This document shows, piece after piece, positions 27,245 to 36,033 of a DNA stretch of 64,000 nucleotides. Made by a program: the position numbers and the translations under genes. The stretch spans positions 6,522,744 to 6,586,743 of the forward strand of contig NC_016609.1 in the NCBI RefSeq assembly GCF_000246855.1, given 5' to 3'. Within the stretch, counting starts at the first letter, position 1, and each line of letters starts with the position of its first letter. The notes under the pieces were generated by a model. That model saw nothing but the letters and a program-made list of their open reading frames with translations. It ran no database searches and had not been told where the DNA came from. The stretch comes from Niastella koreensis GR20-10 (GTDB lineage: Bacteria; Bacteroidota; Bacteroidia; Chitinophagales; Chitinophagaceae).

Positions 27245-29377
27245 CTAAGCGCGTAAAGCAGAAACCAGGTACGAGATCTTCGAGTGCAGCTCTTCGGGCC
27301 TGAATGGTTTATGAATGAAATCTGTAAAGCCTTTCTGCAGCAGATCGGCCTGCATATTATCATATACGGCTGCCGTAAAAGCCACGGCGGGGATAGAAGT
27401 GTTGAGTTTACGTATTTCCTTTAATGCAGTAGGGCCATCCATCTCGGGCATTTCCAGGTCAATCAACAACAAATCGAAAGTACCCTTCTTAAACTGGGCC
27501 AACGCCTCGCGGCCATTAGTTGCTTCGCTAACCTTTATACCCCATTTGGTAAGGAATCTTTTGGCTATCGACAGGTTCACCGGGTTGTCTTCGGCGATCA
27601 GTAACCGGATGCCTTCCAGCGAATCGAGGTTTTTGATATTATCCTCCATGTAGCGTTTCCGGTTCTCACAGATCTTCAACTCAACCGTAAAGTGAAAGGC
27701 GCTGCCCTTGTTCTCTTCGCTCTCCAGCAGCAGGTCGCTGTTAAACATGTTCACAATACGCTTGGTGATGGCCAGCCCCAAACCGGTTCCCCCATACTTG
27801 CGGGTAGTGTTTACATCGGCCTGGGTAAAGCTGTCGAAAATTTCTTTATGCTTGTTTTTAGGAATACCGATGCCGGTATCCATAACTATAAACTGCAGGG
27901 TTGATTTAGTACTTGAGGAAAACAGTTTTCGCACCGCCATGGTAATGGTGCCTTCGTGTGTGAACTTAAGGGCATTGGCCAGCAGGTTGCTCAGCACCTG
28001 GTTCAGCCTGGTTTCATCGGTGTAAAACTCCAGGTCGAGCCGGTCGTCGATGTCTATCTTAAATTCCAGTCCTTTCAATTTTATCTGCGGCGAAAATTGT
28101 CCGGCCAGTTTTTGCATGAACTCTTTTATGTTCACCGGCACATCGGCCAGTTCCACTTTACCGGCTTCCATTTTATTATAATCCAGGATGTCGTTGATGA
28201 GCATCATCATATGCTCTGAAGAGAACTTCAGGATATCGAGGTGTTGAACCTGGGTATTCAGGTGTTCTTCCTGCAGCAATAAATTAGAGGCGCCAATGAT
28301 GCCGTTTAACGGAGTACGCAATTCATGGCTCATGTTACTGAGGAAGCGCGATTTTGTTCTGGCGGCAGATTCGGCTTTTTCCTTTGCCTTCATCAGTTCA
28401 AACTCGGCCATCTTTACGTTCGATACATCCAGGATACTGATCTTGGTATAGCCGGTATCTTTATAAGCAAAGGGCACCACGCTCACAAAACCATAAAAGG
28501 TGCGGCCTGTTTTGGCGGTAAGGGAGAGCTCGCCCTGCCAGGGTCGCGATTCGCCCGAAAGGGATTCTTTTATTGAGTTGAACTGTTTTATCTGATGTTC
28601 TTCAAACCACATTTCGATGTTTGTGCCTTCAATTTCATGCTTCTCCTTTACATCAAACATTTCCAAAGCGCGCTTATTGCAACTGTTTATAATGTTGGTT
28701 TGGCTGAAAATAATAAATACCCCATCGAGCGAGGTATTGAAGATGGTATCGCCAAATGTTTTTTCCTGCAGAATGGCCACCTCATTGTCTTTATTCACCT
28801 GTAAAATCGAATAGGAGAAAATAATGGTCATGGCCAGCGAGATAACCAGGTTACCGCTGTATAATTGCGCATACAGGGCCTCGTTGATGATTTGAATGTT
28901 ATTTACATACGGGCACAATTTTACGGCGGCCAACGATGCTATAACGGTAATGGAGTACACCGAGATCAATTCTTTAAAGTTTCGCCTGATGCTTACCACA
29001 AACGTCAGTACCACGAAGTATGGGAAATAAAGCAGGTACTCCCCTGCCTTTAGTCCCTCCAGGTAACATATTACAATGAGGTAAAGGTTTATATTTACGA
29101 CAGCTATAATTCTACCCGTTTCCAGCTTTCGCTTTGACCCAAAATAAAAAGCCAGTAAGAAAAAATACGCGGAGGTAATATTTACTAGCGCGCTTATATA
29201 CAGCTTATGGTAGAAATAAGAGAAAACGGAGATGAAGTTCAGCAGCAGGGCCAGGATGATGAACTGGTTGAAGCGAATGATCCTTTTGCGCATATCCTTT
29301 GAAACACCCTCATGCAGGCCGGTATGCACTATATCTCTGTAAATAGAGTAGACAAGATATAATATTTTCTCCTTCAT
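27245..29377 (-). CDS. Membrane-bound hybrid histidine kinase/response regulator with PAS domain
   Basis: Sensor kinase of 710 residues. About six membrane helices lie at residues 33-205, followed by a PAS domain (about 215-330; TIFNTSLDGVFIIFSQTNII), a HisKA domain with the phospho-accepting His351 in MSHELRTPLNG, an HATPase domain with NxLxNALKF, DTGIGIP and GGTGLGLAI, and a C-terminal receiver with Asp640 in LLIDLEMPEMDG. The last receiver needs a histidine phosphotransfer partner; the divergent Hpt gene 77 bases away is the obvious candidate, followed by the LytTR regulator. The membrane part resembles no sensor with a known signal. Confidence 0.92.
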   Translation of the reverse strand: MKEKILYLVYSIYRDIVHTGLHEGVSKDMRKRIIRFNQFIILALLLNFISVFSYFYHKLYISALVNITSAYFFLLAFYFGSKRKLETGRIIAVVNINLYLIVICYLEGLKAGEYLLYFPYFVVLTFVVSIRRNFKELISVYSITVIASLAAVKLCPYVNNIQIINEALYAQLYSGNLVISLAMTIIFSYSILQVNKDNEVAILQEKTFGDTIFNTSLDGVFIIFSQTNIINSCNKRALEMFDVKEKHEIEGTNIEMWFEEHQIKQFNSIKESLSGESRPWQGELSLTAKTGRTFYGFVSVVPFAYKDTGYTKISILDVSNVKMAEFELMKAKEKAESAARTKSRFLSNMSHELRTPLNGIIGASNLLLQEEHLNTQVQHLDILKFSSEHMMMLINDILDYNKMEAGKVELADVPVNIKEFMQKLAGQFSPQIKLKGLEFKIDIDDRLDLEFYTDETRLNQVLSNLLANALKFTHEGTITMAVRKLFSSSTKSTLQFIVMDTGIGIPKNKHKEIFDSFTQADVNTTRKYGGTGLGLAITKRIVNMFNSDLLLESEENKGSAFHFTVELKICENRKRYMEDNIKNLDSLEGIRLLIAEDNPVNLSIAKRFLTKWGIKVSEATNGREALAQFKKGTFDLLLIDLEMPEMDGPTALKEIRKLNTSIPAVAFTAAVYDNMQADLLQKGFTDFIHKPFRPEELHSKISYLVSALRA

Positions 29378-29454
29378 AGAGTTATTGGATTAGAACAAAA
29401 GGAATACTGCTACGGACAGCTAACTTAACGAAAAAATGGATAAACTATTTTCCA

Positions 29455-29859
29455 ATGAGCGGAGCAAATTTCTCTAAAAAATTCATTTTCAACGAAAAAA
29501 TTGACGCCGATTATCTTTATAGCCTGTATGAGGATGATTACCAGTATATAGAAGAGATCTTTCAAACAACACTTACGTATTTTAATGAAGATTATAATTC
29601 CATTAAGAATGCGTATGAGACAAATAATATATCTGACTTAAAAAAGGCAATACATAAAATGAAACCAACGTTTGGTTTTGTAGGTTTGCCGTTAGTTCAA
29701 AATATTTGCAGGGATTTTGAAGATATTTGTCAAAAAGCAACTTCTTCAAATGATTTATCGTCAGAATATCAGCAAATTGTGGTTACATTAGCAGAGAGTA
29801 AGGAGCTGATCGCGTCGGAGTACAATAAGTTGAAAGAATTCAATTCCAATTTTTTATGA
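29455..29859 (+). CDS. Hpt-domain phosphotransfer protein
   Basis: A stand-alone histidine phosphotransfer protein of 134 residues, all alpha-helical by composition. His67 in AIHKMKPTFGFVG matches the HxLK-G motif of Hpt proteins, and the length is standard for a single Hpt bundle. It would shuttle phosphate between the hybrid kinase encoded divergently and the response regulator downstream. Its stop codon overlaps the start of the next gene by four bases (ATGA), so the two are translationally coupled. Confidence 0.88.
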   Translation: MSGANFSKKFIFNEKIDADYLYSLYEDDYQYIEEIFQTTLTYFNEDYNSIKNAYETNNISDLKKAIHKMKPTFGFVGLPLVQNICRDFEDICQKATSSNDLSSEYQQIVVTLAESKELIASEYNKLKEFNSNFL

Positions 29860-30554
29860 AATGGACCTGTGTCATAGTAGAGGATTTGCAGGTAGCTGCT
29901 GATTATTTGGTCAAATGCTGCGAAAAAAGCGCGGTATTGGAAGTGAAAGGACATTTTACCAATGTAGAAGAAGCCCTGGACTATCTGAATAAAAATTCTG
30001 TTGACATATTGTTCCTGGATGTTGAAATGCCCGGCGCTACAGGTTTCGACTTACTCGATCAGCTGGCTTATTATCCCAAAGTAATACTCACCACTTCCAA
30101 ATCAGAATACGCCTATAACGCTTTTGAATACAATGTAACCGACTTTTTAAAAAAACCGTTTACCTATCAACGTTTCCAGGAAGCCCTGAATAAAATTACT
30201 ACAGCGCCTGCCGGCGAAAACAATATCAGCAGCACGGCCACAGACCATATTTTTATTAAATGCGATGGCAAACTGGTGCGTTTAAATAACGACGACATCC
30301 TGTATATTGAAAGTATGGGCGACTATGTAAAATTCGTAACCGCTGATAGTAGGAAGTACATAACACACAATACAATTAAGAACTTAGAGGAAAAAGTGAA
30401 CCGCCAGACCTTCATCAAGGTTCACCGCTCTTATATTATAAATATCAATAAGATAGACGACATCCGGGAGAATGACCTGTTTATCAAGGGAAACGAGATC
30501 CCGGTTAGTAAAGCCCACAAACCGGACGTATTAAAGCGTTTAAACATCATATAA
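29856..30554 (+). CDS. LytTR-family response regulator
   Basis: DNA-binding response regulator of 232 residues. The receiver domain covers residues 1-115 with acidic pocket Glu9-Asp10, phospho-acceptor Asp55 in LFLDVEMPGATGFD, and conserved Lys in FLKKPF. The LytTR domain spans about 130-232 (HIFIKCDGKLVRLNNDDI, YIESMGDYVKF, FIKVHRSYIININKI). It overlaps the Hpt gene by four bases and is the likely end point of a kinase-Hpt-LytTR phosphorelay. Target genes are not evident; no LytTR-type paired repeats were recognised nearby. An intrinsic terminator lies about 270 bases downstream. Confidence 0.93.
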   Translation: MKWTCVIVEDLQVAADYLVKCCEKSAVLEVKGHFTNVEEALDYLNKNSVDILFLDVEMPGATGFDLLDQLAYYPKVILTTSKSEYAYNAFEYNVTDFLKKPFTYQRFQEALNKITTAPAGENNISSTATDHIFIKCDGKLVRLNNDDILYIESMGDYVKFVTADSRKYITHNTIKNLEEKVNRQTFIKVHRSYIININKIDDIRENDLFIKGNEIPVSKAHKPDVLKRLNII

Positions 30555-30635
30555 ACTTCATCGAAAATTTCTTCCTGTTTACCGGCATTATTACCCCAAA
30601 TGGCTAATAATTTTCTCTTTGCCGCTCTTCATGAC

Positions 30636-30643
30636 CATCTTTG
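30636..30643 (+). promoter_or_regulatory. Promoter-like block CATCTTTG (copy 1)
   Basis: CCATCTTTGTT is shared with 31054-31064. It resembles the Bacteroidota -7 element TAnnTTTG except for the first base, and a TTTG lies upstream at 30618-30621. It may start a transcript ending at the 30824 terminator. Spacing is not ideal. Confidence 0.3.
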
Positions 30644-30823
30644 TTATATCAGAAAAGCGAAACACTGAACCCTAAATATATCAGTAGAAAGCATTTATTG
30701 TGACGGTTATCAATAATAAGCCCTATCCTTAAAACGGAAGAAAAGTGGAATCCTTACACTCTTGAAAACTAGTGTGATTTTTATCTCCAGCCTGCTCATG
30801 ATACGGATTTCATAAGAAGTTAG

Positions 30824-30846
30824 CCGAGCCTTTAAAACGGGCTCGG
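30824..30846 (+). terminator. Intrinsic terminator
   Basis: Stem CCGAGCC/GGCTCGG with a loop of nine bases, followed by TTTCTTTTT. It ends the Hpt-LytTR transcript or a short RNA starting near 30645. Confidence 0.8.
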
Positions 30847-31054
30847 TTTCTTTTTGTCCACCCATTTCAGGTGTTAACCATTTTGATCTTTATATTAAGG
30901 TAACATTAATAACCTGTTCAATGTTACCCTTTTACTTCGCTATGGGCCACTTATACACATTAGATATTTGCCTCATTTACCCGGAGTTTTCCACCTAAAA
31001 TCGAAGGTTTCTACTTATTAGTCGAATAAAGTTGACCTAAGGGTGAAGAATACC

Positions 31055-31062
31055 CATCTTTG
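31055..31062 (+). promoter_or_regulatory. Promoter-like block CATCTTTG (copy 2)
   Basis: The same CCATCTTTGTT block as copy 1, with TTGAC about 20 bases upstream (31032). A plausible promoter for the candidate RNA that ends at 31370. Confidence 0.35.
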
Positions 31063-31064
31063 TT

Positions 31065-31370
31065 TAGAGATCGAAATTCCTATTAAAAACCAAAGGACCC
31101 GAAAAGGGTGAATCCAGTAACAGGCGTCACGGAGCCTGAATATCCAGAAAAACCAAGTACCCGTTTTGTCCAACAATCCATGAAAACCAACAACAAATCT
31201 CCTCGAGAAAAAACCCTAAACGTCCGGTTCCGATGAAAAAACCAAGTATTTAAAATCCATTATCTGAAAGGAGAACCGCAAGAAAATCTGAGCCTATAGA
31301 TGAATTAAATTTTACTTAGAGACTACCCAAAGATTATTGAATTAAAAAACCGCCCCGTGAGGCGGTTTTT
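31065..31370 (+). ncRNA. Candidate small RNA, about 300 nt, ending in a terminator
   Basis: Between the promoter-like block and the terminator at 31345 the plus strand is strongly A/C-rich with few coding possibilities. It contains small stems such as ACCC-GAAAA-GGGT and AGGC...GCCT. The only plus-strand ORFs are very short (for example 18 codons from ATGAAAACCAACAAC). I cannot match it to tmRNA, RNase P, SRP or 6S RNA. Position and strand are inferred. Confidence 0.35.
31345..31370. terminator. Bidirectional intrinsic terminator
   Basis: A perfect 10-bp stem, AAAAACCGCC/GGCGGTTTTT, with loop CCGTGA. It can end the plus-strand candidate RNA and the minus-strand MBL gene that stops at 31493. 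Confidence 0.85.
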
Positions 31371-31375
31371 GCTTA

Positions 31376-31490
31376 CCCCAGCCCCCTAAAGGGGAGGGAA
31401 GTTCTTTAGTTTGTTAGTACTTTAGTTATTAAGTTATTGGGTTAGAAGGTTCTTGAGTTCTGCGTTACCACCAACCTTGTATACCTGTCA
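31376..31490. repeat. CCCCTAAAGGGG hairpin and AAGTTATT word repeat
   Basis: AGCCCCCTAAAGGGGAGG is a hairpin often found between genes in this phylum. It is followed by degenerate GTTATTAAGTTATTGGGTTAG words up to the MBL stop codon. Confidence 0.5.
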
Positions 31491-31492
31491 AC

Positions 31493-32896
31493 TTAAGGAA
31501 GCCCTATCTCATAATGCTGCTCCGGGATCTCTATATCTACAAATCCCTTCTTTAACAGGCGTTGCCTGAATTGTTGTTGCACGTTATACTCCCCATGCAC
31601 CAGGAACAGGCGTTTTACCTGTTTAGGGTCCTGGCAGGCCAGGAACTGGCTCAGGTCTTCATAATCGCCGTGGGCGCTCATACTGTGAATGGCCCCTACT
31701 TCGGCATGCACTTCGTGCAATACCCCAAAAATGTGCACCTCTTTGCGTCCCGACAATAACCTGCCCCCCAGTGATTCGGGTTCGCAGTAGCCGGTCATAA
31801 GAATGGTGTTGCGGCTGTTTTCAATATTATTACTGATGTGGTGTTTTACCCGGCCCGCTTCCGCCATACCACTGGCAGAGATAATCACGCAGGGTTCGCT
31901 ACGGAAGTTCAACAGCTTTGATTCCTGTACCGTTTTTACAAACTTCAAACCTTTAAATCCAAAGGGATCCGAATCAGTTTCCAGCACATGCTGAATGGTT
32001 TTATTAAAATAGCGCGGATAACGCTTAACCAGTTCCGTGGTTTTTATGCTCAATGGACTGTCCACAAAATAATCCAGGTCGGGCAGGCGCCGTTCCAGCT
32101 CCAGTTGGTTCAAATGGTATAACAACTCCTGCGTACGGCCCACGCTGAACGCGGGAATAATAAGCTTACCCTTCTTTTGCAAACAGGTCTTCTCTATCCA
32201 CTGCAACAACTGATCGGGTGTGGTAACATTCAGTTCGTGCAGGCTATTACCGTAAGTTGATTCAATGATGATGTAATCGGCCTGGGGAAATTCGGCGGGT
32301 GAACGAAGGATCACATCGCGGTACCGGCCCACATCGCCACTGAAGGTTAAATGGGTAACCTTGCCATCTTCCTGTATTTTCAGGTTTACGGCCGCACTGC
32401 CAATGATATGGCCGGCATCGGTATACATCAGCTCAACAAACTCATCTATCTTATACCACGTACCATACTCCACCGCCTGCAGGTGTTTAAAAGAGTTTTC
32501 CGCATCTTCTGTTGTGTAGAGGGGTTGCAGGTAGGGCTGTTTTTCTGCCGCCCTTTTCTTGTTCAGGTATTTTACATCGTCTTCCTGGATTTCGGCCGAA
32601 TCGAGCAGCAGGATTTCCGTCAGCTCTTTGGTAGCCGGCGTGCAAAATATCCTGCCGGTGAAGCCATCCCGGGTAAGCTTGGGAATAAGTCCGCTGTGAT
32701 CGATATGGGCATGCGATAAAATAAGACAATCCACTTCAGCCGGGTCGAAGCCCCAATTACGGTTCAATGAATTGGTAGCCTGTCCCAACCCCTGGAACAT
32801 TCCACAATCGAGCAAATACTTCCGGCCATTGCTTAACGTGAGCAGGTGCTTTGATCCCGTAACGGTACGGGCTGCACCATGAAAAGCGATCTTCAT
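31493..32896 (-). CDS. MBL-fold beta-CASP hydrolase (CPSF/Ysh1-like, putative RNase)
   Basis: A metallo-beta-lactamase/beta-CASP protein of 467 residues. Zinc-binding motif 2 is LSHAHIDHSGLIPKL (about 59-73), with the following His and Asp ligands in DAGHIIGSAAV and TFSGDVGR. The beta-CASP region holds PAFSVGRTQELLYHL, and ISASGMAEAGRVKHH and FLVHGE are its later motifs. The family includes RNA-processing nucleases (CPSF73, archaeal and bacterial homologues), so a role in RNA cleavage is likely, but the substrate is inferred. The length is normal for the short form without KH domains. It is separated from the thioesterase-like gene upstream by 66 bases on the same strand. Confidence 0.9.
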   Translation of the reverse strand: MKIAFHGAARTVTGSKHLLTLSNGRKYLLDCGMFQGLGQATNSLNRNWGFDPAEVDCLILSHAHIDHSGLIPKLTRDGFTGRIFCTPATKELTEILLLDSAEIQEDDVKYLNKKRAAEKQPYLQPLYTTEDAENSFKHLQAVEYGTWYKIDEFVELMYTDAGHIIGSAAVNLKIQEDGKVTHLTFSGDVGRYRDVILRSPAEFPQADYIIIESTYGNSLHELNVTTPDQLLQWIEKTCLQKKGKLIIPAFSVGRTQELLYHLNQLELERRLPDLDYFVDSPLSIKTTELVKRYPRYFNKTIQHVLETDSDPFGFKGLKFVKTVQESKLLNFRSEPCVIISASGMAEAGRVKHHISNNIENSRNTILMTGYCEPESLGGRLLSGRKEVHIFGVLHEVHAEVGAIHSMSAHGDYEDLSQFLACQDPKQVKRLFLVHGEYNVQQQFRQRLLKKGFVDIEIPEQHYEIGLP

Positions 32897-32962
32897 TGGT
32901 TTGTTATTAAATTATTGAATTTTTTAGATCGTGAATCGGCAATGTCGAATCGTGAAACCCTC

Positions 32963-33436
32963 TCACCTTTTCACCTTGAACGACCAGGTTATTAAACATT
33001 CCGCTACTTTCTCCCCCTGTTCATTCGTCCCTGTTGAGGTGGTTACACAGGTTTGCGCCTCCCCGGTGGCAACAGCTGTTTCAATGGCACTCAATAACAG
33101 GGCGCCATCCTTACATTCAAAGCGGGTTCGTCCTGTTGCTTTCTTGAAATAATTGGCTTCAAACTTCACCACCAGCATACTCACAGGCGGTTTTCGCTTA
33201 TATACATGCGCCATGGCCAGGGAGCCGGTACTCATTTCGGCCGCCATGGCCAGACACGCAAAATAAGTGGAACGGAAAGGATTTTGTGAGAACCATTTAT
33301 AGGGAACAGTCACCACGCAATGCTGTTCATCTATCTCTCTTACACGCACACCTGAAAAGAAAGCCGCAGGTAATTTGTAAAAGAGGTATAACCTGAATAA
33401 CACAGGGTTGCTTAATAAATTGATGAATTTATTCAT
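32963..33436 (-). CDS. DUF4442 hotdog-fold thioesterase-like protein
   Basis: A 157-residue protein of the DUF4442 family, related to hotdog thioesterases such as PaaI. The sequence VPYKWFSQNPFRSTYFACLAMAAEMSTGSLA matches the central helix-containing portion, and FEANYFKKATGRTRFEC and the C-terminal EKVAECLITWSFK match the later strands. No catalytic residue set can be confirmed by eye, so substrate and activity are unknown. It precedes the MBL hydrolase on the same strand, and the two may share a transcript. Confidence 0.78.
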   Translation of the reverse strand: MNKFINLLSNPVLFRLYLFYKLPAAFFSGVRVREIDEQHCVVTVPYKWFSQNPFRSTYFACLAMAAEMSTGSLAMAHVYKRKPPVSMLVVKFEANYFKKATGRTRFECKDGALLLSAIETAVATGEAQTCVTTSTGTNEQGEKVAECLITWSFKVKR

Positions 33437-33535
33437 GAAGGGTCAGTTATTAAGTTATTGAGTTATTAAGTTTTTATGTTCGCGCCTGCTTTTGAACTTA
33501 ATAACTTAAGAACTAACGAACTCAATAACTTTCTA
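33437..33535. repeat. AAGTTATTGAG word repeat with inverted half
   Basis: Degenerate GTTATTAAGTTATTGAG words are followed by complementary AACTTAATAACTTAAG words after about 40 bases. The gap can therefore fold on itself. Confidence 0.5.
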
Positions 33536-33552
33536 TAGTGAATGTAAACAAA

Positions 33553-33577
33553 AATCCCGACGGTAACCGTCGGGATT
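33553..33577 (-). terminator. Intrinsic terminator of lysA
   Basis: A perfect 11-bp stem, AATCCCGACGG/CCGTCGGGATT, with a TAA loop. On the minus strand it is followed by TTTTTGTTT. Confidence 0.88.
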
Positions 33578-33583
33578 AATTTC

Positions 33584-34798
33584 TTATAATACTTCTATTT
33601 GATTTTTTAACAGGTCTTCAAACTCATCGCGCCTGCGGATCAGGTGCGCCTTGCCATCTTTTATCAATACTTCGGCAGGCTTGAGGCGGGAGTTAAAGTT
33701 GCTCGACATTTCAAACCCGTATGCACCGGCATTGTAGAACACCAGGTAATCGCCTTCGCGCACTTCGTGCAGCTTGCGGTCCCAGGCAAACGTATCGGTT
33801 TCGCAAATGTTCCCTACAACGGTATAGATCCTTTCGGGACCGTTGGGGTTGCTGATGTTTTCAATATGATGGTATGCCTCATAGAACATGGGGCGAATAA
33901 GGTGATTGAATCCGCTGTTCACCCCCGCAAATACGGTGGCCGGCGTTTGTTTTACCACATTTGTTTTTACCACAAAATAACCGCACTGGCTTACCAGATA
34001 TTTACCCGGTTCAAACCATACCTGCAGCTTTTTACCGGTTTCTTTTTCAAAGTTCTTAAAGGCCACAGCCATCTTCTGCCCCAGGGCATTTACATCAGTT
34101 TCGGGATCGCCGGGCTGGTAAGGCACTTTAAAGCCGCTGCCCAGGTCAATAAACTCCAGGTCGGGGAAGTGCGAGGTGATCTCGAACATGACATCCAGAC
34201 CTTCCATGAACACGCCAATGTCTTTGATCTCGCTACCGGTGTGCATATGCACGCCCGTCACCTTCATTTTGGCGCTTTTTACAACGCGTTCAATGTGCCT
34301 GATCTGGTGAATAGAGATCCCGAATTTGCTGTCTACGTGCCCGGTAGAGATCTTAAAATTACCACCGGCCATAATATGCGGGTTAAGGCGGATGCAAACG
34401 GGATAGCTGCCGCCAAACTTATTGCCAAATTGCTCTAAAATAGAGATGTTATCGATATTGAGGTTTACCCCCAGTTCCTTGGCTGCCACCACTTCCTGAA
34501 AGTCTACACAATTGGGGGTATACAGAATATTCTTTGGATCAAAGCCAGCCTTCAGGGCCAGCTTTACTTCATGAATGCTCACACAATCAACCCCGGCGCC
34601 GAGGCTGTTCACATACTTTAAAACATTAATATTGGTAAGGGCCTTACAGGCGTAGTAAAAACGGGCATTGATCTTTTGAAAGGCTGTTTGCAGCTTTTCG
34701 TATTGCTCTTTAATTTTTTCGGCATGGTACACGTAGAGGGGTGTACCGTATTCATTCGCCAACTGGATTAATAATTCCCGGGATAATTGCTGTGACAT
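33584..34798 (-). CDS. lysA: Diaminopimelate decarboxylase
   Basis: PLP-dependent enzyme making L-lysine from meso-diaminopimelate, the last step of lysine synthesis. The 404 residues show the fold III alanine-racemase-like barrel: Lys52 in FYYACKALTN is the PLP Schiff-base lysine, HMHTGSEIKD and LDLGSGF (here FIDLGSGFKVPY) bind the phosphate, and VGNICETDTFAWDR contains the conserved Cys-Glu of the active site from the partner subunit, with YNAGAYGFEMSSNFNSR completing the signature. The length is typical. It is downstream of scpB but separated by a terminator, so it probably has its own promoter. Confidence 0.95.
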   Translation of the reverse strand: MSQQLSRELLIQLANEYGTPLYVYHAEKIKEQYEKLQTAFQKINARFYYACKALTNINVLKYVNSLGAGVDCVSIHEVKLALKAGFDPKNILYTPNCVDFQEVVAAKELGVNLNIDNISILEQFGNKFGGSYPVCIRLNPHIMAGGNFKISTGHVDSKFGISIHQIRHIERVVKSAKMKVTGVHMHTGSEIKDIGVFMEGLDVMFEITSHFPDLEFIDLGSGFKVPYQPGDPETDVNALGQKMAVAFKNFEKETGKKLQVWFEPGKYLVSQCGYFVVKTNVVKQTPATVFAGVNSGFNHLIRPMFYEAYHHIENISNPNGPERIYTVVGNICETDTFAWDRKLHEVREGDYLVFYNAGAYGFEMSSNFNSRLKPAEVLIKDGKAHLIRRRDEFEDLLKNQIEVL

Positions 34799-34805
34799 AG
34801 TATGC

Positions 34806-34860
34806 GAATATATGAATAAGTTGACAAGTTAATAAGTTGACGGGTTGACAAGGTTAAAAC
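34806..34860. repeat. AAGTTGACAAGTT word repeat
   Basis: Short run of AAGTTGACAAGTTAATAAGTTGACGGGTTGAC words between lysA and the scpB terminator. Confidence 0.45.
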
Positions 34861-34863
34861 AAA

Positions 34864-34893
34864 AAGCGCATCCATTTTTTAATGAATGCGCTT
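34864..34893 (-). terminator. Intrinsic terminator of atpG-scpB
   Basis: Stem AAGCGCAT-C-CATT pairing with AATG-A-ATGCGCTT, one mismatch. On the minus strand a TTTTTGTTTT tract follows. Confidence 0.82.
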
Positions 34894-34914
34894 CGTTTAT
34901 ATAGCTTTTTGTCC

Positions 34915-36027
34915 TCATTTCTTTTCTTCGTCCTCTTCATCAGATTTATCCTCATCGTTCCCTTCGTCCTCATCTTCTTCGTCCTCTTCCTCACTTTCCT
35001 CCCCTTCTTCATCAGTATGTTCTTCTATCAGTTCACCATTGTCGTCAACGGCAAATGAGATGGAGTCATCTTCTGTTTCAGCATCTGCTTCTTCCTCTTC
35101 TTCGGGGGTAATGTAGGCTTCTTCATCATCAAACCCTTCTTCGGCAATTTCATCCAGCACTTCATCGGCTTCTTCGTCCAGGGCTTCTGCTTCTTCAGCA
35201 ATGGCATCTTCATCGGTTTCGTCGGTATCCGGTTCGTAGGAGTCCTCAGTGGCTTCTTCGTTCTCTTCTTCTTCGCCGGGCACTTCCTGGCCTAAAGCTG
35301 GTTGAACATTTTCCTCTGCACCTTCTTCACTTTCTTCTCCTTCTTCGCTAATTGTTACGTCGGTGCCATTTAAATAAACGCCATTTTCTGCAGGAAGCAG
35401 GCCTTCTCCTGCTTCGTCGCCTACTGCAGGCGCGGCACCGGTTTCATCGCCTATAACGGTGGGCGCTACATAGTTGTCGTCGAGTACTTCTTTCAGCTTG
35501 GGCAGGTCGTCTGTTGTGTTCAGGCCGAAATAGTCCATAAAGTTTTTGGACGTACCATACACCAGCGGGTGACCGGGCAGGTTTTCGTTACGTCCTGTTA
35601 TTACTATGAGGTCTTTTTCGAGTAATTTCTGAATCGCGTAATCGCTGCTCACCCCACGGATGGCTTCAATATCAGATTTTGTAACCGGTTGTTTATAAGC
35701 AACGATACTCAGGGTTTCCAACGCTGCTGTAGACAGGCGTTTAAGGAATCTATCACCGTTTAACTGGGCAACGGTTTTATGAAAGTCTTTTTTAGTGAGG
35801 AACTGCCAACCGCCGCCGCTTTCGCGCACTTCGAATGGATAGAACTCGGCCTTGTATTTTTCTAAAATACCTTCAATGGCCGATTCAATCTGATCGAGCG
35901 TGATCTTATCTTCCATAAAGCCAAAGGCCTGGTTGATAAGATCTGTGATCTCCAATGTTGTTAAAGGCTTTTCACTGGCAAAGATCAACGCCTCTATATG
36001 GGGTATCAGGTTGGAAATTTCCATCAT
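34915..36027 (-). CDS. scpB: Segregation and condensation protein B with long acidic tail
   Basis: Subunit of the SMC-ScpAB condensin complex acting in chromosome segregation. Residues 1-185 hold the two winged-helix domains: LIPHIEALIFASEKPLTTLEI at the start, then LSIVAYKQPVTKSDIEAIRGV and DLIVITGRNENLPGHPLVYGTS, all strongly conserved. The remaining 185 residues are almost entirely Glu and Asp with Ala, Ser and Gly, doubling the usual protein length. Such acidic tails occur in Bacteroidota ScpB but this one is long; it may modulate contacts with DNA or SMC (inference). The gene follows atpG with a six-base gap. Confidence 0.92.
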   Translation of the reverse strand: MMEISNLIPHIEALIFASEKPLTTLEITDLINQAFGFMEDKITLDQIESAIEGILEKYKAEFYPFEVRESGGGWQFLTKKDFHKTVAQLNGDRFLKRLSTAALETLSIVAYKQPVTKSDIEAIRGVSSDYAIQKLLEKDLIVITGRNENLPGHPLVYGTSKNFMDYFGLNTTDDLPKLKEVLDDNYVAPTVIGDETGAAPAVGDEAGEGLLPAENGVYLNGTDVTISEEGEESEEGAEENVQPALGQEVPGEEEENEEATEDSYEPDTDETDEDAIAEEAEALDEEADEVLDEIAEEGFDDEEAYITPEEEEEADAETEDDSISFAVDDNGELIEEHTDEEGEESEEEDEEDEDEGNDEDKSDEEDEEKK

Positions 36028-36033
36028 TAAATT

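Noticed and set aside
33644-34438. 264-residue plus-strand ORF over lysA
   Set aside because: Shadow of lysA, which shows all decarboxylase motifs on the other strand.
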